Below, one piece after another: positions 23,256-31,075 of a stretch of DNA of 64,000 nt (position 1 is its first letter; every line of letters begins with the position of its first letter). Location: assembly GCA_050943495.1 (NCBI GenBank), contig JBMNPH010000009.1, positions 41,443 through 105,442 on the forward strand, written 5' to 3'. The DNA is from Merdivicinus sp050943495 (GTDB lineage Bacteria; Bacillota; Clostridia; Oscillospirales; Ruminococcaceae). The notes beneath the pieces were generated by a model. The model was not told where the DNA came from. It worked only from the letters and a program-made list of their open reading frames with translations, and did not search any database. A program made the translations under genes and the position numbers.

Positions 23256-23632
23256 GATTATTCTTCCCTTTCGTCGTATCAGCAGGACTCCTTTCACATG
23301 ATCCGTTCGAGACATCCGGCAGCAACTTCTCCGCCGTGTATCCCCGAAAATGCACACAAAATCAAAGCCAGAGGTTTTCCGAGAAACCGGATATCAGTTT
23401 CACCCGTGGCACATGTATCATCCTGCTATGTAATTGTTTCTTTCTTCGTCTTCCGATGTGAGGGGACGGTCTGTTCCTTCCGTTCCCGCGTCCCCTTTCA
23501 CAATCCGCCGCATCCATGTTCCGTATCCGCAGCGGTCTATTTGCAAATCATCCGTTCAAAACATTGTTCAAACCAGTGAGAAGCTGAACAAATAGCTACT
23601 GATAGTATACCAATTTTTACCGGTCCTGTCAA
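23256..23632 (-). promoter_or_regulatory. promoter and long 5' leader of rnj
   Basis: Minus-strand TTGACA (23627-23632), 17-base spacer and TATACT (23604-23609). Transcription would begin near 23597, leaving about 340 bases before the rnj ATG with no convincing gene. The leader contains a stem with 7-bp arms GGGGACG/CGTCCCC near 23460-23500. Long structured leaders can allow autoregulation of ribonuclease genes; that is inference here. Confidence 0.65.
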
Positions 23633-23652
23633 GGGGCGGCACAGCAGCTATA

Positions 23653-24783
23653 TCAGGGCTGCTGACTCTCCTCCCAAAACCGACAAAGTTCGGCAGCTGC
23701 CTCCATTGACCTGCTTTCAGCCATCAAAAGGGCAGTTTTTCCTCCTCGGATAGGCCGCAGGCGAATTTCTCCGGCCGCAAACGGAAAAACTGCTCCCTCC
23801 TGTATAGGACGGGACATCGTGATTTTCCGAGTGATGACGGTATAGTCCGGAAGCTGCCGTTCCAGCTGCGCCAAGGTACACCGGTTCCGCCGCAGAATCG
23901 ACAAAAGCCGCAAGCCAAGCATCAAGCCATCCCGCAAAAATGGCTGCCGAAGGCTTAAATTCCGCGCTTTTCGATCCTGTACCGAGGGGATTCCGTCCGC
24001 ATAGCGGAAAACTTTTCGCCCCATTTCCGTTGCCATCCGGTCGAGCATCCGAGGCGATGAGGCCGGTACTGCCGCATCCTGTCCACGCCGGAAAAGATCC
24101 TGGCAGACTAAGCAGAGAATTCGTTCCGTATGCACATCGTCCCGCACCGTTTCATAGGCCGAAACCTGCCTGCCGTCCGCCGATATTTGCAAAATTATGC
24201 CTCCTTCCCGCACCCGGCAGCCCAATGCTGCCAACGTTTCTTCCATAAGCTTCTGAATCAGCGGGTTCGCGCACTTGACGCAAGCTGTCATACCGGTCAG
24301 GGTTGTCTCCGCCGCTTTAATCAATTCTATGCGGTACAGTTCCCGAAGATTCTCCATTTCCACTCCATGTCCCCAGTCACCCGCGAAGACCGGCCGCTGT
24401 TCTTTTAGATTCAGCAACAGGAGAAACTTCTGTTCCCCCTCCGGGGCCATTGGAAGTCCTCCCCGCGTGTAAAGGTGCAGTTCCCCCGAAAAATCCACGA
24501 AAATCCCATAATCTGCTCCCGACCGGCTCAGACAATAGCAGAACCGGCTTTCAAATCCATCTCCAAAATCCCAGATATTTCCGCTGTTTTGCAAAATTCC
24601 GCTTTCCGCCGCCAAAATCAGCGCCTTAGCAGCCGGCGATGGCGCATATCCCATTCCGAACGTCTTCCCATCCCCCATCGCAGCCAGTGCCATTCCAGCT
24701 CGCAAGCTGTCTGCCGCCGTCAGATACAGCCGGTCCTTCCGGCTCAGCACGCCTTCTTCCAATTGCCAGGGATTTCCTGTCAT
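23653..24783 (-). CDS. degenerate phosphohexomutase-like protein
   Basis: A 376-aa protein that I read as a catalytically dead relative of phosphomannomutase/phosphoglucomutase. GMGYAPSPAAKALILAAESG and NIWDFGDGFESRFCYCLSRSGADYGIFVD align with the first mutase domain. RDGLMLGLRLLSILRRNRCTLAQLERQLPDY matches the segment before the C-terminal domain. The active-site phosphoserine loop (TASHNP in mutases) is replaced by sequence around DFSGELHLY, and the metal-binding DGDGDR loop is not seen. A non-enzymatic or binding role is inferred. AGGAGGAG precedes the ATG. It stands alone between rnj and a small secreted-peptide gene. Confidence 0.6.
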   Translation of the reverse strand: MTGNPWQLEEGVLSRKDRLYLTAADSLRAGMALAAMGDGKTFGMGYAPSPAAKALILAAESGILQNSGNIWDFGDGFESRFCYCLSRSGADYGIFVDFSGELHLYTRGGLPMAPEGEQKFLLLLNLKEQRPVFAGDWGHGVEMENLRELYRIELIKAAETTLTGMTACVKCANPLIQKLMEETLAALGCRVREGGIILQISADGRQVSAYETVRDDVHTERILCLVCQDLFRRGQDAAVPASSPRMLDRMATEMGRKVFRYADGIPSVQDRKARNLSLRQPFLRDGLMLGLRLLSILRRNRCTLAQLERQLPDYTVITRKITMSRPIQEGAVFPFAAGEIRLRPIRGGKTALLMAESRSMEAAAELCRFWEESQQP

Positions 24784-24855
24784 TCCGCTCTCCTCCTGTC
24801 CAATCCAATTTGATACAGCCTTATTTTGGACAGCTTTTTTCCCATTATACAGAAA

Positions 24856-24887
24856 GAAAAACCGCCGCCTCCAAAGAAGCGGCAGTT
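24856..24887 (-). terminator. terminator after the small secreted peptide
   Basis: Minus-strand 9-bp stem (24879-24887 with 24860-24868, one G-U pair), 10-base loop, then a T-rich run. It begins 15 bases after the stop codon. Confidence 0.85.
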
Positions 24888-24902
24888 TTGAAAAAAATCA
24901 GA

Positions 24903-25070
24903 TTATTTTATCGCAAAACAATCAGCTATGCAATCGTAGCGCGGGTTCAGTAATTCCACGGCGTTCGGATACGGTTGGTCCGCATAAGCAGTCATCGCGG
25001 TCGCAGAGGCCGAAATGACCAGCATCAGCAACAGCGGAAACAGCCGAATGAAATGCCTGCGTTTTCTCAT
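24903..25070 (-). CDS. short secreted peptide with signal sequence (55 aa)
   Basis: The product has a basic N-terminus (MRKRRHF), a hydrophobic core (LFPLLLMLVISASA) and a probable signal peptidase site after TAYA near residue 30. The mature part is only about 25 residues (DQPYPNAVELLNPRY, then two Cys four apart). AGGAGGG precedes the ATG by nine bases, an extended -10 promoter (TGTTATAAT, -10 at 25123-25128) lies upstream and a terminator follows. NPRY near the start of the mature region resembles the beginning of longer Clostridia secreted proteins with a PRYT-like motif, so it may be a truncated member. Function unknown. Confidence 0.65.
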   Translation of the reverse strand: MRKRRHFIRLFPLLLMLVISASATAMTAYADQPYPNAVELLNPRYDCIADCFAIK

Positions 25071-25201
25071 TTCCAAAATCCCTCCTGCCCGTTACCGGTG
25101 TGTATGGTTCCGTTCTGATTTTATTATAACACAGGACGGTCACACGCCAGTCACAAAACAGAAATTTTTTTGGAATTTTTTAATCGGATTGCGACTTAAT
25201 T

Positions 25202-26293
25202 TCAATCAATCGGTTCTCCGTACACCACTTTGGTCAGCAGGCGGCGGTAATACAGGTAATTTTCCAGCGGAACATCCGGCGGAATCGCATGGTCAACATG
25301 CGGGATATAACCGCCTTTTTCCAGCATCGCCGGAACTTTGGACAGGACTTCCCGATCGATGGCCGCAAAATCCTTCGCCAGTTCCCGCTTGTCAATGCCG
25401 CCCATCATGCCGAAGGTGGGATATTCTTCCCGCAGCTTGAGCAGGTCGTTGCCGGCCGCAATTTCCACCGGGCTCATGGCGTCCACACCGGCGTCGATGT
25501 ACTCCGGAATCAGGCTGCCCGGATATCCGTCGCAATCGACGTACACCAGTTTGACGCCGTGCGATTTCAGATAGGTAATCAGCCGGACATAATGCGGCTT
25601 CATGAACCGGCGGAACATCTCCGGCGAGATCATCGGTGCATGTTTATAGGCCATATCTTCCTTCAGCTCGACGATATCCACCTGCATCCGGTCGAGCAGA
25701 CCGTCCAACGTTTCGAGGCAGAAATCGGTGATAAAGGTGCACATCGCATCAATCAGCGCCGGATCATCGTAGAAGGTCATGCAGAGATTCTCAAATCCCA
25801 TCCAGTCCCGCATCGTCCAGAACAGGAAGGGGATGCTCAGATGAGTCGGCACCGGAGACTGCCGCAGGATATCCGAACGGATTCCGATATTTTCGGGGAT
25901 ACGGCCAGGTGCATCCTTGCGATAACGCTTTTTCATCTCCTCGAATCCTGCCCAATCCTCCACCGGGAAGGAGAGCCAGGAACGGGTGACAAATCCCGGA
26001 GTGGCATCTTTGATAAAGTCCTTACGAATGGCGCCGAGGTCATCCTGCCAAATTTTGTACTTGTCATTCTGCTCGAGAATTTTCTCCTCAAACCGCGGCC
26101 GGATTCCCATATCGATCGGAATACCGACATGGAAGGTATCCAATCCGAAAAAGACGTTGGAACTGACTCCTTCCGGATACCCCTGTTCGACCCAGGCGCG
26201 CATAGTTGCCGGGCGGATCGGCCACTCTACCAGCGGCACGCGGTCTACACTCTGAAACTGCAAGGTGCGCAAAAAACGTTCGCGGACTTCCAT
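25202..26293 (-). CDS. uroporphyrinogen decarboxylase-family methyltransferase-like protein
   Basis: A 363-aa protein of the UroD superfamily, which includes haem-pathway HemE and corrinoid methyltransferases such as MtaA and CmuA. Features seen: RERFLRTLQFQSVDRVPLVEWPIR, ITYLKSHGVKLVYVDCDGYPGSLIPEYIDAGVDAMSPVEIAAG broken across the barrel, and FGMMGGIDKRELA with a C-terminal GGYIPHVDHAIPPDVPLENYLYY. No other haem genes are nearby, so a methyl-transfer or unknown role is more likely than HemE. ATG 26293 follows GGAGGAAT. It is divergent from an AraC regulator and is probably its target. Confidence 0.82.
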   Translation of the reverse strand: MEVRERFLRTLQFQSVDRVPLVEWPIRPATMRAWVEQGYPEGVSSNVFFGLDTFHVGIPIDMGIRPRFEEKILEQNDKYKIWQDDLGAIRKDFIKDATPGFVTRSWLSFPVEDWAGFEEMKKRYRKDAPGRIPENIGIRSDILRQSPVPTHLSIPFLFWTMRDWMGFENLCMTFYDDPALIDAMCTFITDFCLETLDGLLDRMQVDIVELKEDMAYKHAPMISPEMFRRFMKPHYVRLITYLKSHGVKLVYVDCDGYPGSLIPEYIDAGVDAMSPVEIAAGNDLLKLREEYPTFGMMGGIDKRELAKDFAAIDREVLSKVPAMLEKGGYIPHVDHAIPPDVPLENYLYYRRLLTKVVYGEPID

Positions 26294-26455
26294 CTGAAAT
26301 TCCTCCTTCAAAAACCTTCGGTTTCCGCCTAGGTCATTGACGGAACCGGCGGAATCGTTTATATTTAGTATAGAACAATCTGAATTATTTTTCTTCCCTT
26401 TTCTTGGGGAGAATTAATTTATTCACTGATCTTGCGCTTTTCAGGAGGGATTTTT
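26294..26455. promoter_or_regulatory. divergent control region between UroD-like gene and AraC gene
   Basis: On the minus strand a good -10 TATACT (26367-26372) has no recognisable -35 at 17 bases (AAGAAA). That is the pattern expected of an activator-dependent promoter for the UroD-like gene, with the adjacent AraC protein the obvious candidate. The intergenic DNA is AT-rich. Confidence 0.5.
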
Positions 26456-27313
26456 TTGGAAATTACCTTACAGCAAACCCCCGAATTTCTCATCACCCGC
26501 CGTGATACCGTCATCACATCCCGGGAACCTGCTATTCTCCACCACCACAACGGCTACGAACTGGACCTGTTCATCGCCTCCCGCAATCACTGCTTTATCA
26601 AAAACGTCCGCTATGAAACACGGGAACGTACCCTTTTGCTGATCCTTCCCCATGAGGTTCACAATTTTTACTACGAACCCGGCACCAGTTACACCCGTTT
26701 CGTCATCAACTTTTCTGAGTCCTTCCTCCTCCCTCTCCTCCAGGCACAGGGGCAGTCCGATCTTCTCCAATCTCTCCAGAATCTCCCCTACCGCATGCTT
26801 TCCCTCAGCAGCGAGACCTTCAACCGCCTTTCCTTCCTCTTCACCGAACTTTTCAATCTTACCCATCAGAAAAATCCCTTTCGCCCCCTCCTTCAAAGTT
26901 ATCTGCTCTGCATCCTGCTGGAACTCCATCAGCGCCGCGACCGTTTTCAACCGCCCCCACCCCTTTCCAAATCCGGTCTTCTCATCCAGCAGGTCATCCA
27001 GTACATCGATACCCATTACATGGATCCCATCACCCTCGAGGATCTCGAACAGCGGTTCTTTGTCGATAAATACCATCTCTGCCATCTTTTCAAGCGGGAA
27101 ACGGATACTTCCGTTGTCTCCTACCTCCAATACCGCCGCATTATCGAGGCCCAGAAGCTTCTCATGAACTCCGAGTTTCCCATCATCGACATCTGTTATC
27201 AGTGCGGGTTCCACAATCTCCAGCATTTTTACCGTACTTTTAAAAAATTCATCGGCTACACCCCCCGCCAATATCAGCCGAAATTATCTGATAACCACCA
27301 AAAAACAATATAA
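26456..27313 (+). CDS. AraC-family transcriptional regulator
   Basis: A 285-aa protein with an N-terminal cupin-like sensor (HHHNGYELDLFIA, PHEVHNFYYEPGTSYTRFVINF) and a C-terminal pair of AraC helix-turn-helix motifs (LEDLEQRFFVDKYHLCHLFK and IIDICYQCGFHNLQHFYRTFKKFIGYTPRQY). Such proteins sense sugars or small metabolites and usually activate a neighbouring operon. The start is TTG 26456, six bases after GGAGGG; an upstream in-frame TTG has no site. The codon use is rich in C-ending codons. It is divergent from the UroD-like gene. Confidence 0.9.
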   Translation: MEITLQQTPEFLITRRDTVITSREPAILHHHNGYELDLFIASRNHCFIKNVRYETRERTLLLILPHEVHNFYYEPGTSYTRFVINFSESFLLPLLQAQGQSDLLQSLQNLPYRMLSLSSETFNRLSFLFTELFNLTHQKNPFRPLLQSYLLCILLELHQRRDRFQPPPPLSKSGLLIQQVIQYIDTHYMDPITLEDLEQRFFVDKYHLCHLFKRETDTSVVSYLQYRRIIEAQKLLMNSEFPIIDICYQCGFHNLQHFYRTFKKFIGYTPRQYQPKLSDNHQKTI

Positions 27314-27368
27314 ATTTATTGTGATTCGATAAATTTATATTGACTTTTAAGATCATTCATGCTATACT
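27306..27368 (+). promoter_or_regulatory. AT-rich dyad overlapping the promoter of the DUF2975 operon
   Basis: A perfect 13-bp inverted repeat (27306-27318 with 27330-27342, 11-base centre) overlaps the -35 TTGACT (27340-27345). The -10 TATACT is at 27363-27368 with a 17-base spacer. Lack of a GC stem and T run argues against a terminator. Operator function for the operon's own XRE protein is a reasonable inference. Confidence 0.7.
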
Positions 27369-27394
27369 CATATCAACATCAAGGAGGTGTTGGT

Positions 27395-27874
27395 ATGAGT
27401 CAGAAAGTTCTGGCCAACTGGCTGAAGGCGCTGATCCTGCTGGCGGCAGTGGGCGGCGCTCTACTGTATGGGATTGTCCTACCGAATGTCGGCAGCCGCA
27501 CCGTCGCTAAATTTCCGGAACTCGCCGGATGGTACTGGCCGTGGCTGCTGTTTTTATGGGGGACGGCCATCCCCTGCTGTTTCGTGCTCTGGCACGGGTG
27601 GAAGATCACCTGTGCTGTCCGCCGCGATGAATCCTTTACTCGCGAAAATGCCCGCCGGCTTGGGCAAGTTTCGCTGCTGGCTGCCATCGACACCGGCTAT
27701 CTGTTTGGCGGGAATGTGCTCTTCCTGCTGCTTTCTATGAATCATCCTTCCGTTTTTCTGGCATCCATGCTGATCTGTCTAGGCGGACTGGCTGTCGCGG
27801 TGGCGGCGGCGCTGCTCTCTCATCTGGTCTACAAGGCGGCGCTGCTGCGGGAAGAAGCCGATCTCACAATCTAG
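27395..27874 (+). CDS. DUF2975-family membrane protein
   Basis: A 159-aa protein with four predicted transmembrane helices (about 9-30, 46-67, 88-112, 118-142) and the DUF2975 pattern around CAVRRDESFTRENARRLGQVS. In Firmicutes this family is nearly always followed by a small YozG-like XRE regulator, as here. Function unknown. ATG 27395 follows AAGGAGGTG. Confidence 0.85.
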   Translation: MSQKVLANWLKALILLAAVGGALLYGIVLPNVGSRTVAKFPELAGWYWPWLLFLWGTAIPCCFVLWHGWKITCAVRRDESFTRENARRLGQVSLLAAIDTGYLFGGNVLFLLLSMNHPSVFLASMLICLGGLAVAVAAALLSHLVYKAALLREEADLTI

Positions 27875-27884
27875 GAGGTACAAT

Positions 27885-28100
27885 ATGATTATCATACGGC
27901 TGGACGTCATGCTGGCGAAGCGCAAAATGAGCGTCACCGAACTGGCGGAACAGGTCGGTATTACCATGGCGAATATTTCCATCCTCAAAAATGGTAAAGC
28001 CCGCGCCGTCAAACTCGAAACCCTCGACAAAATCTGCCGGGTTCTCCGCTGCCAGCCGGGCGATATCCTCGAATGGAGGGAAGATGACGATGACTTATAA
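27885..28100 (+). CDS. small XRE regulator, YozG-like
   Basis: A 71-aa Cro/C1 helix-turn-helix protein: IIRLDVMLAKRKMSVTELAE, GITMANISILKNGKARAVK, then LETLDKICRVLRCQPGDIL. It is the standard partner of DUF2975 proteins. AGGAGGT precedes the ATG. Its end overlaps the start of the next membrane gene. The 13-bp dyad at 27306-27342 is a candidate binding site. Confidence 0.9.
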   Translation: MIIIRLDVMLAKRKMSVTELAEQVGITMANISILKNGKARAVKLETLDKICRVLRCQPGDILEWREDDDDL

Positions 28101-28764
28101 ATGCAGCTGGCTTCCCACCATTCTAGCGGGCTGCGCCTGGATTTGCGCGCTGGCAGTTTATATTCTGCTGCTGTTTACCATGCCGCGGCAGCCATGGCTG
28201 TGGGGACTGTGCTTTTTTCTTCCTGCTCTTCTCCTCACCGGGACGGCAATCCTGTCTGAGCGGCACGTCCTTCATGTGCCCGGCACGGTTTTCGCATCCC
28301 TCATACTCTCCGCCGCCGGCGTAATTGGCGCATTTTTCCTTCTCTTCTTCCTGTCCTTTGACGCGGCGGTCAATCCTGTTACTGATCCGGCGCAATATGA
28401 ACGGATTCTTAGCCTGTGCGGGTATCCCGAACGGGAAAAGGTGGCGGATTTTCCGCCCCAGATTCCCGCGGATGCGGAGGATGTGCTCTTCTCCTATCAC
28501 ACCGCACTCCTGCAGGGCGGCGAAGAACTCCAGCTCTCCTTCTCAGCGCCGCCGGAAACGATTGCCCGGCTAAAAATTTCTCTGACTGAACAGCAAGGAT
28601 ATGCCGAAATACCAGATTGGTGGGTCGCGAGTCGTGATCAAGAGGACAGCGAAATGGTGACCTTATATGCAAAACCTTACCGCGTGAGCGACTGGAATCA
28701 CGGTACAATCAGCGCGGCCTTTTTCCGAGGAAATACCGTCTTCTTCTGCATGGAGGACTGGTAA
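28090..28764 (+). CDS. membrane protein of unknown function
   Basis: A 224-aa protein with three transmembrane helices in the first 100 residues (about 7-30, 37-57, 66-92) and a soluble C-terminal domain of about 125 residues rich in acidic and aromatic residues. I do not recognise a family. The start is ATG 28090, about ten bases after GGAGG inside the xre gene; ATG 28084 is also possible but very close to that site. It overlaps the xre gene by 11 bases, so it belongs to the DUF2975-XRE operon. Confidence 0.7.
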   Translation: MTYKCSWLPTILAGCAWICALAVYILLLFTMPRQPWLWGLCFFLPALLLTGTAILSERHVLHVPGTVFASLILSAAGVIGAFFLLFFLSFDAAVNPVTDPAQYERILSLCGYPEREKVADFPPQIPADAEDVLFSYHTALLQGGEELQLSFSAPPETIARLKISLTEQQGYAEIPDWWVASRDQEDSEMVTLYAKPYRVSDWNHGTISAAFFRGNTVFFCMEDW

Positions 28765-28782
28765 CCTCCCCAAAAACGCACA

Positions 28783-28818
28783 AAATCCCGTCGGAAGTAC
28801 ACCCTTCCGGCGGGATTT
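28783..28818. terminator. bidirectional terminator between the membrane protein and fucosidase genes
   Basis: A 15-bp stem (28783-28797 with 28804-28818, one mismatch or G-U), 6-base loop. The T run is best on the minus strand, serving the fucosidase gene. Confidence 0.8.
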
Positions 28819-28826
28819 GCATAAAT

Positions 28827-30194
28827 TTAATATACTTTAATGTCTTTGAGCAGAACCTCATCGCGGGCGGCAGTGATATGGATAGTCAGGCTGCTGATTT
28901 CCGGCAGGCTATCGTTGGTAAGCGGGTTTTGATTCTCAAAAGGATCCCGCAGCACACAGATCTTCTTGTTGCCGATGCAAGTGCCGTCATAACACGCCAC
29001 ATGCTCATTGCCGTTTTTGGAGATACGGAACGCTTCCACCCGCTGTCCATGCGCAATATCTTCCGCCAATACCACATATTTGATATCCTTGCGGGGCTTG
29101 TCAAAAGTGATGAGATATTTGGGCTGGATGGACGGACAGCCGGGCACTTTCTCCACCCGGGCAGGAATGGGAGTGCCGAACTCCTTCCGCAGCAAATCGC
29201 CGTATTCGCGGAGGCGCTTCACATCCCGCTCATCGAAGAGGCCATCCCGATTCGGGGGGATATTCAGGTTAAAGCAGGCGTTGGCCCCCACCGAGGTCAG
29301 GTAAGTTCGAAATAGCCGCTCAAGAGAATGCGGTTCCTCTTCAGGATGCCAGAACCAACCGGGACGGATGGACATATCGATTTCAGACGGCACAAAGGTC
29401 AGGCCTTTGCTATACAGGATCTGGCTCATGCCGCCGATTTCCTCGTCGGTGTTGTACAGGAAGGACAAATCGCCCTGCTCTGCCAGCGGACCGGCTCCGG
29501 TCTGCACCGGCGCCCAGTAGCAAAGTTCCGAGGGCACCACCGCCCATTCCGAATGCCGCGCGACGCCAGCTTCGTTGCCGCACCAGCGGGTATCCGGGCC
29601 ATAGTCATTGAAAATCAGGGCGTTGGGCTGGTATTTGCGGATTAGCTCAAAATACCGCGGGAAATCATAAACCTGTTTTTTGCCGTTGGGACCTTCCCCG
29701 CAAGCGTTGTCAAACCAGACGTAGAAAATTTCACCGTACTGGGTCAGCAGTTCGGTCAGCTGATTGCAGAAATAATCGTTATATGCGGGCGTGCCATAGT
29801 ATTTGGAATTTCGATCCCACGGAGAAAGATAGAACCCGAATTTGATGCCGCCTCTCCGGCAGGCTTCGGACGCCTCTTTCACCACGTCGCCGCGGAACGG
29901 ACTGTTTTTGACGCTGTGCTCGGTGTACTTTGAGGGCCACAGACAGAAGCCATCATGATGTTTAGCGGTCAGCACCATCCCTTTCAGACCCGCGGATTTG
30001 ATCGCCTCCACCCACTGATCGCAGTCAAGTTTCACGGGGTTGAAAATGGATTCCGGCTCATCGCCGTGCCCCCACTCCAGATTGGTGTAGGTGTTCGGAC
30101 TGAAATGCACAAACGCATAAGATTCCATCTCAAACCAGTCCAGCTGCTGCCGGGTCGGACGGACATGCGCCGCCTCTTTCAAAAAGGATACCAT
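28827..30194 (-). CDS. alpha-L-fucosidase, GH29
   Basis: A 455-aa glycoside hydrolase of family GH29. Motifs: FVHFSPNTYTNLEWGHGDE, MVLTAKHHDGFCLWPSKYTEHSV, GIKFGFYLSPWDRNS, and YVWFDNACGEGPNG, whose Asp is the family nucleophile. No signal peptide is present, so it probably acts in the cytoplasm on imported fucosylated oligosaccharides, as in gut bacteria using host glycans (inference). AGGAG precedes the ATG, and the promoter begins at the stop of the upstream lysozyme gene. No fucose catabolic genes are adjacent. Confidence 0.92.
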   Translation of the reverse strand: MVSFLKEAAHVRPTRQQLDWFEMESYAFVHFSPNTYTNLEWGHGDEPESIFNPVKLDCDQWVEAIKSAGLKGMVLTAKHHDGFCLWPSKYTEHSVKNSPFRGDVVKEASEACRRGGIKFGFYLSPWDRNSKYYGTPAYNDYFCNQLTELLTQYGEIFYVWFDNACGEGPNGKKQVYDFPRYFELIRKYQPNALIFNDYGPDTRWCGNEAGVARHSEWAVVPSELCYWAPVQTGAGPLAEQGDLSFLYNTDEEIGGMSQILYSKGLTFVPSEIDMSIRPGWFWHPEEEPHSLERLFRTYLTSVGANACFNLNIPPNRDGLFDERDVKRLREYGDLLRKEFGTPIPARVEKVPGCPSIQPKYLITFDKPRKDIKYVVLAEDIAHGQRVEAFRISKNGNEHVACYDGTCIGNKKICVLRDPFENQNPLTNDSLPEISSLTIHITAARDEVLLKDIKVY

Positions 30195-30245
30195 CGCGGC
30201 ATCTCCTTTCTTTTTTCAAAAGTAAATCGTTTTAGGTTTATTTTC

Positions 30246-30274
30246 AGTATAGCACACTCGCTCTCTCATTGCAA
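30246..30274 (-). promoter_or_regulatory. promoter of the fucosidase gene
   Basis: Minus-strand TTGCAA (30269-30274), 17-base spacer and TATACT (30246-30251) with an extended TG. It abuts and slightly overlaps the end of the GH25 gene. Confidence 0.75.
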
Positions 30275-31012
30275 CCGTATTTTCTCCGGATAGGCGGAAA
30301 ATTCTTCTGGGCTTCCGCAAAAAACATTCCGGTCGATATACGGTTCTTCTCCCTGATAGCCGGCAAGCTTGTCCCGGTCGGTATACTGCCAGAAAGTCCA
30401 TTCCCTGCCGTCCGGCAGAAGCGGCGGTGTGTAGACATTCCGAATCCAGATGCCGTATTCCGCAAATTCACCCGAAAGATACCGCGTATATGATTTCTGC
30501 GTCGCATAAATGACTGGCTGCACGCCGTACGCTTCCTCGAGTTTCCGCAACATGACCGTCAATTCCCGCCGGACATCCTCCCGTGCGGGCGGATTCTGCT
30601 CCTTGTCCCCATAAAATTCCAAATCCACTACCGGCGGCAGCATATCCTCCTCGGCCTGCACCGTTCGGATGAAATTTTCCGCCTGCGTACTTCCGGGACT
30701 GTCATAGCTGAAAAAATGATAAGCCCCAATCCGCAGGTTGGTTTTCCGCGCCTGTTCCGCATTGCGTGCAAAAGTCGGATCGACAAACGAACTCCCCTCG
30801 GTTGCCTTGAGGTAGGCGAAGGAGAGATGCTGTTCCGCCAGAATTTCCCAGTCGATCTCTCCCTGATAGGAGGAAACATCCACACCCTGCACCGGGTATC
30901 CCGCTGCGAAAATCCGATTCGGAATCCACACACCTTTCCAGACCAGCAATCCTCCCATTGTCAGCAGTGCAGCCATCAGAAGAACAATCCCGCCGATTGT
31001 TTTTTTCCGCAT
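30266..31012 (-). CDS. membrane-anchored GH25 lysozyme-like muramidase
   Basis: A 248-aa protein with an N-terminal signal anchor (about 7-27) and a GH25 domain. The motifs VQGVDVSSYQGEIDW, FAYLKATEGSSFVDPTF, IGAYHFFSY, PVVDLEFYGD (catalytic Asp and Glu pair) and EWTFWQYTDRD are all in place. It would cleave the glycan strand of peptidoglycan outside the membrane. It could serve in wall remodelling or as a bacteriolysin. No prophage or conjugation genes are nearby. Confidence 0.93.
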   Translation of the reverse strand: MRKKTIGGIVLLMAALLTMGGLLVWKGVWIPNRIFAAGYPVQGVDVSSYQGEIDWEILAEQHLSFAYLKATEGSSFVDPTFARNAEQARKTNLRIGAYHFFSYDSPGSTQAENFIRTVQAEEDMLPPVVDLEFYGDKEQNPPAREDVRRELTVMLRKLEEAYGVQPVIYATQKSYTRYLSGEFAEYGIWIRNVYTPPLLPDGREWTFWQYTDRDKLAGYQGEEPYIDRNVFCGSPEEFSAYPEKIRLQ

Positions 31013-31031
31013 TTTCGGTCCTCCTGTCCAA

Positions 31032-31065
31032 AAGAAAAACGCCTCCGCTCGGGGGAAGGCGTTTT
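31032..31065 (-). terminator. terminator after the methyltransferase gene
   Basis: Minus-strand 9-bp stem (31057-31065 with 31036-31044), followed by Ts, located between the methyltransferase stop and the GH25 gene. Confidence 0.8.
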
Positions 31066-31075
31066 CACTTAACTG

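Noticed and set aside
30266..31012. Phage endolysin interpretation of the GH25 lysozyme
   Set aside because: It has an N-terminal membrane anchor, and no holin or phage genes are nearby, so a cellular wall hydrolase fits better.
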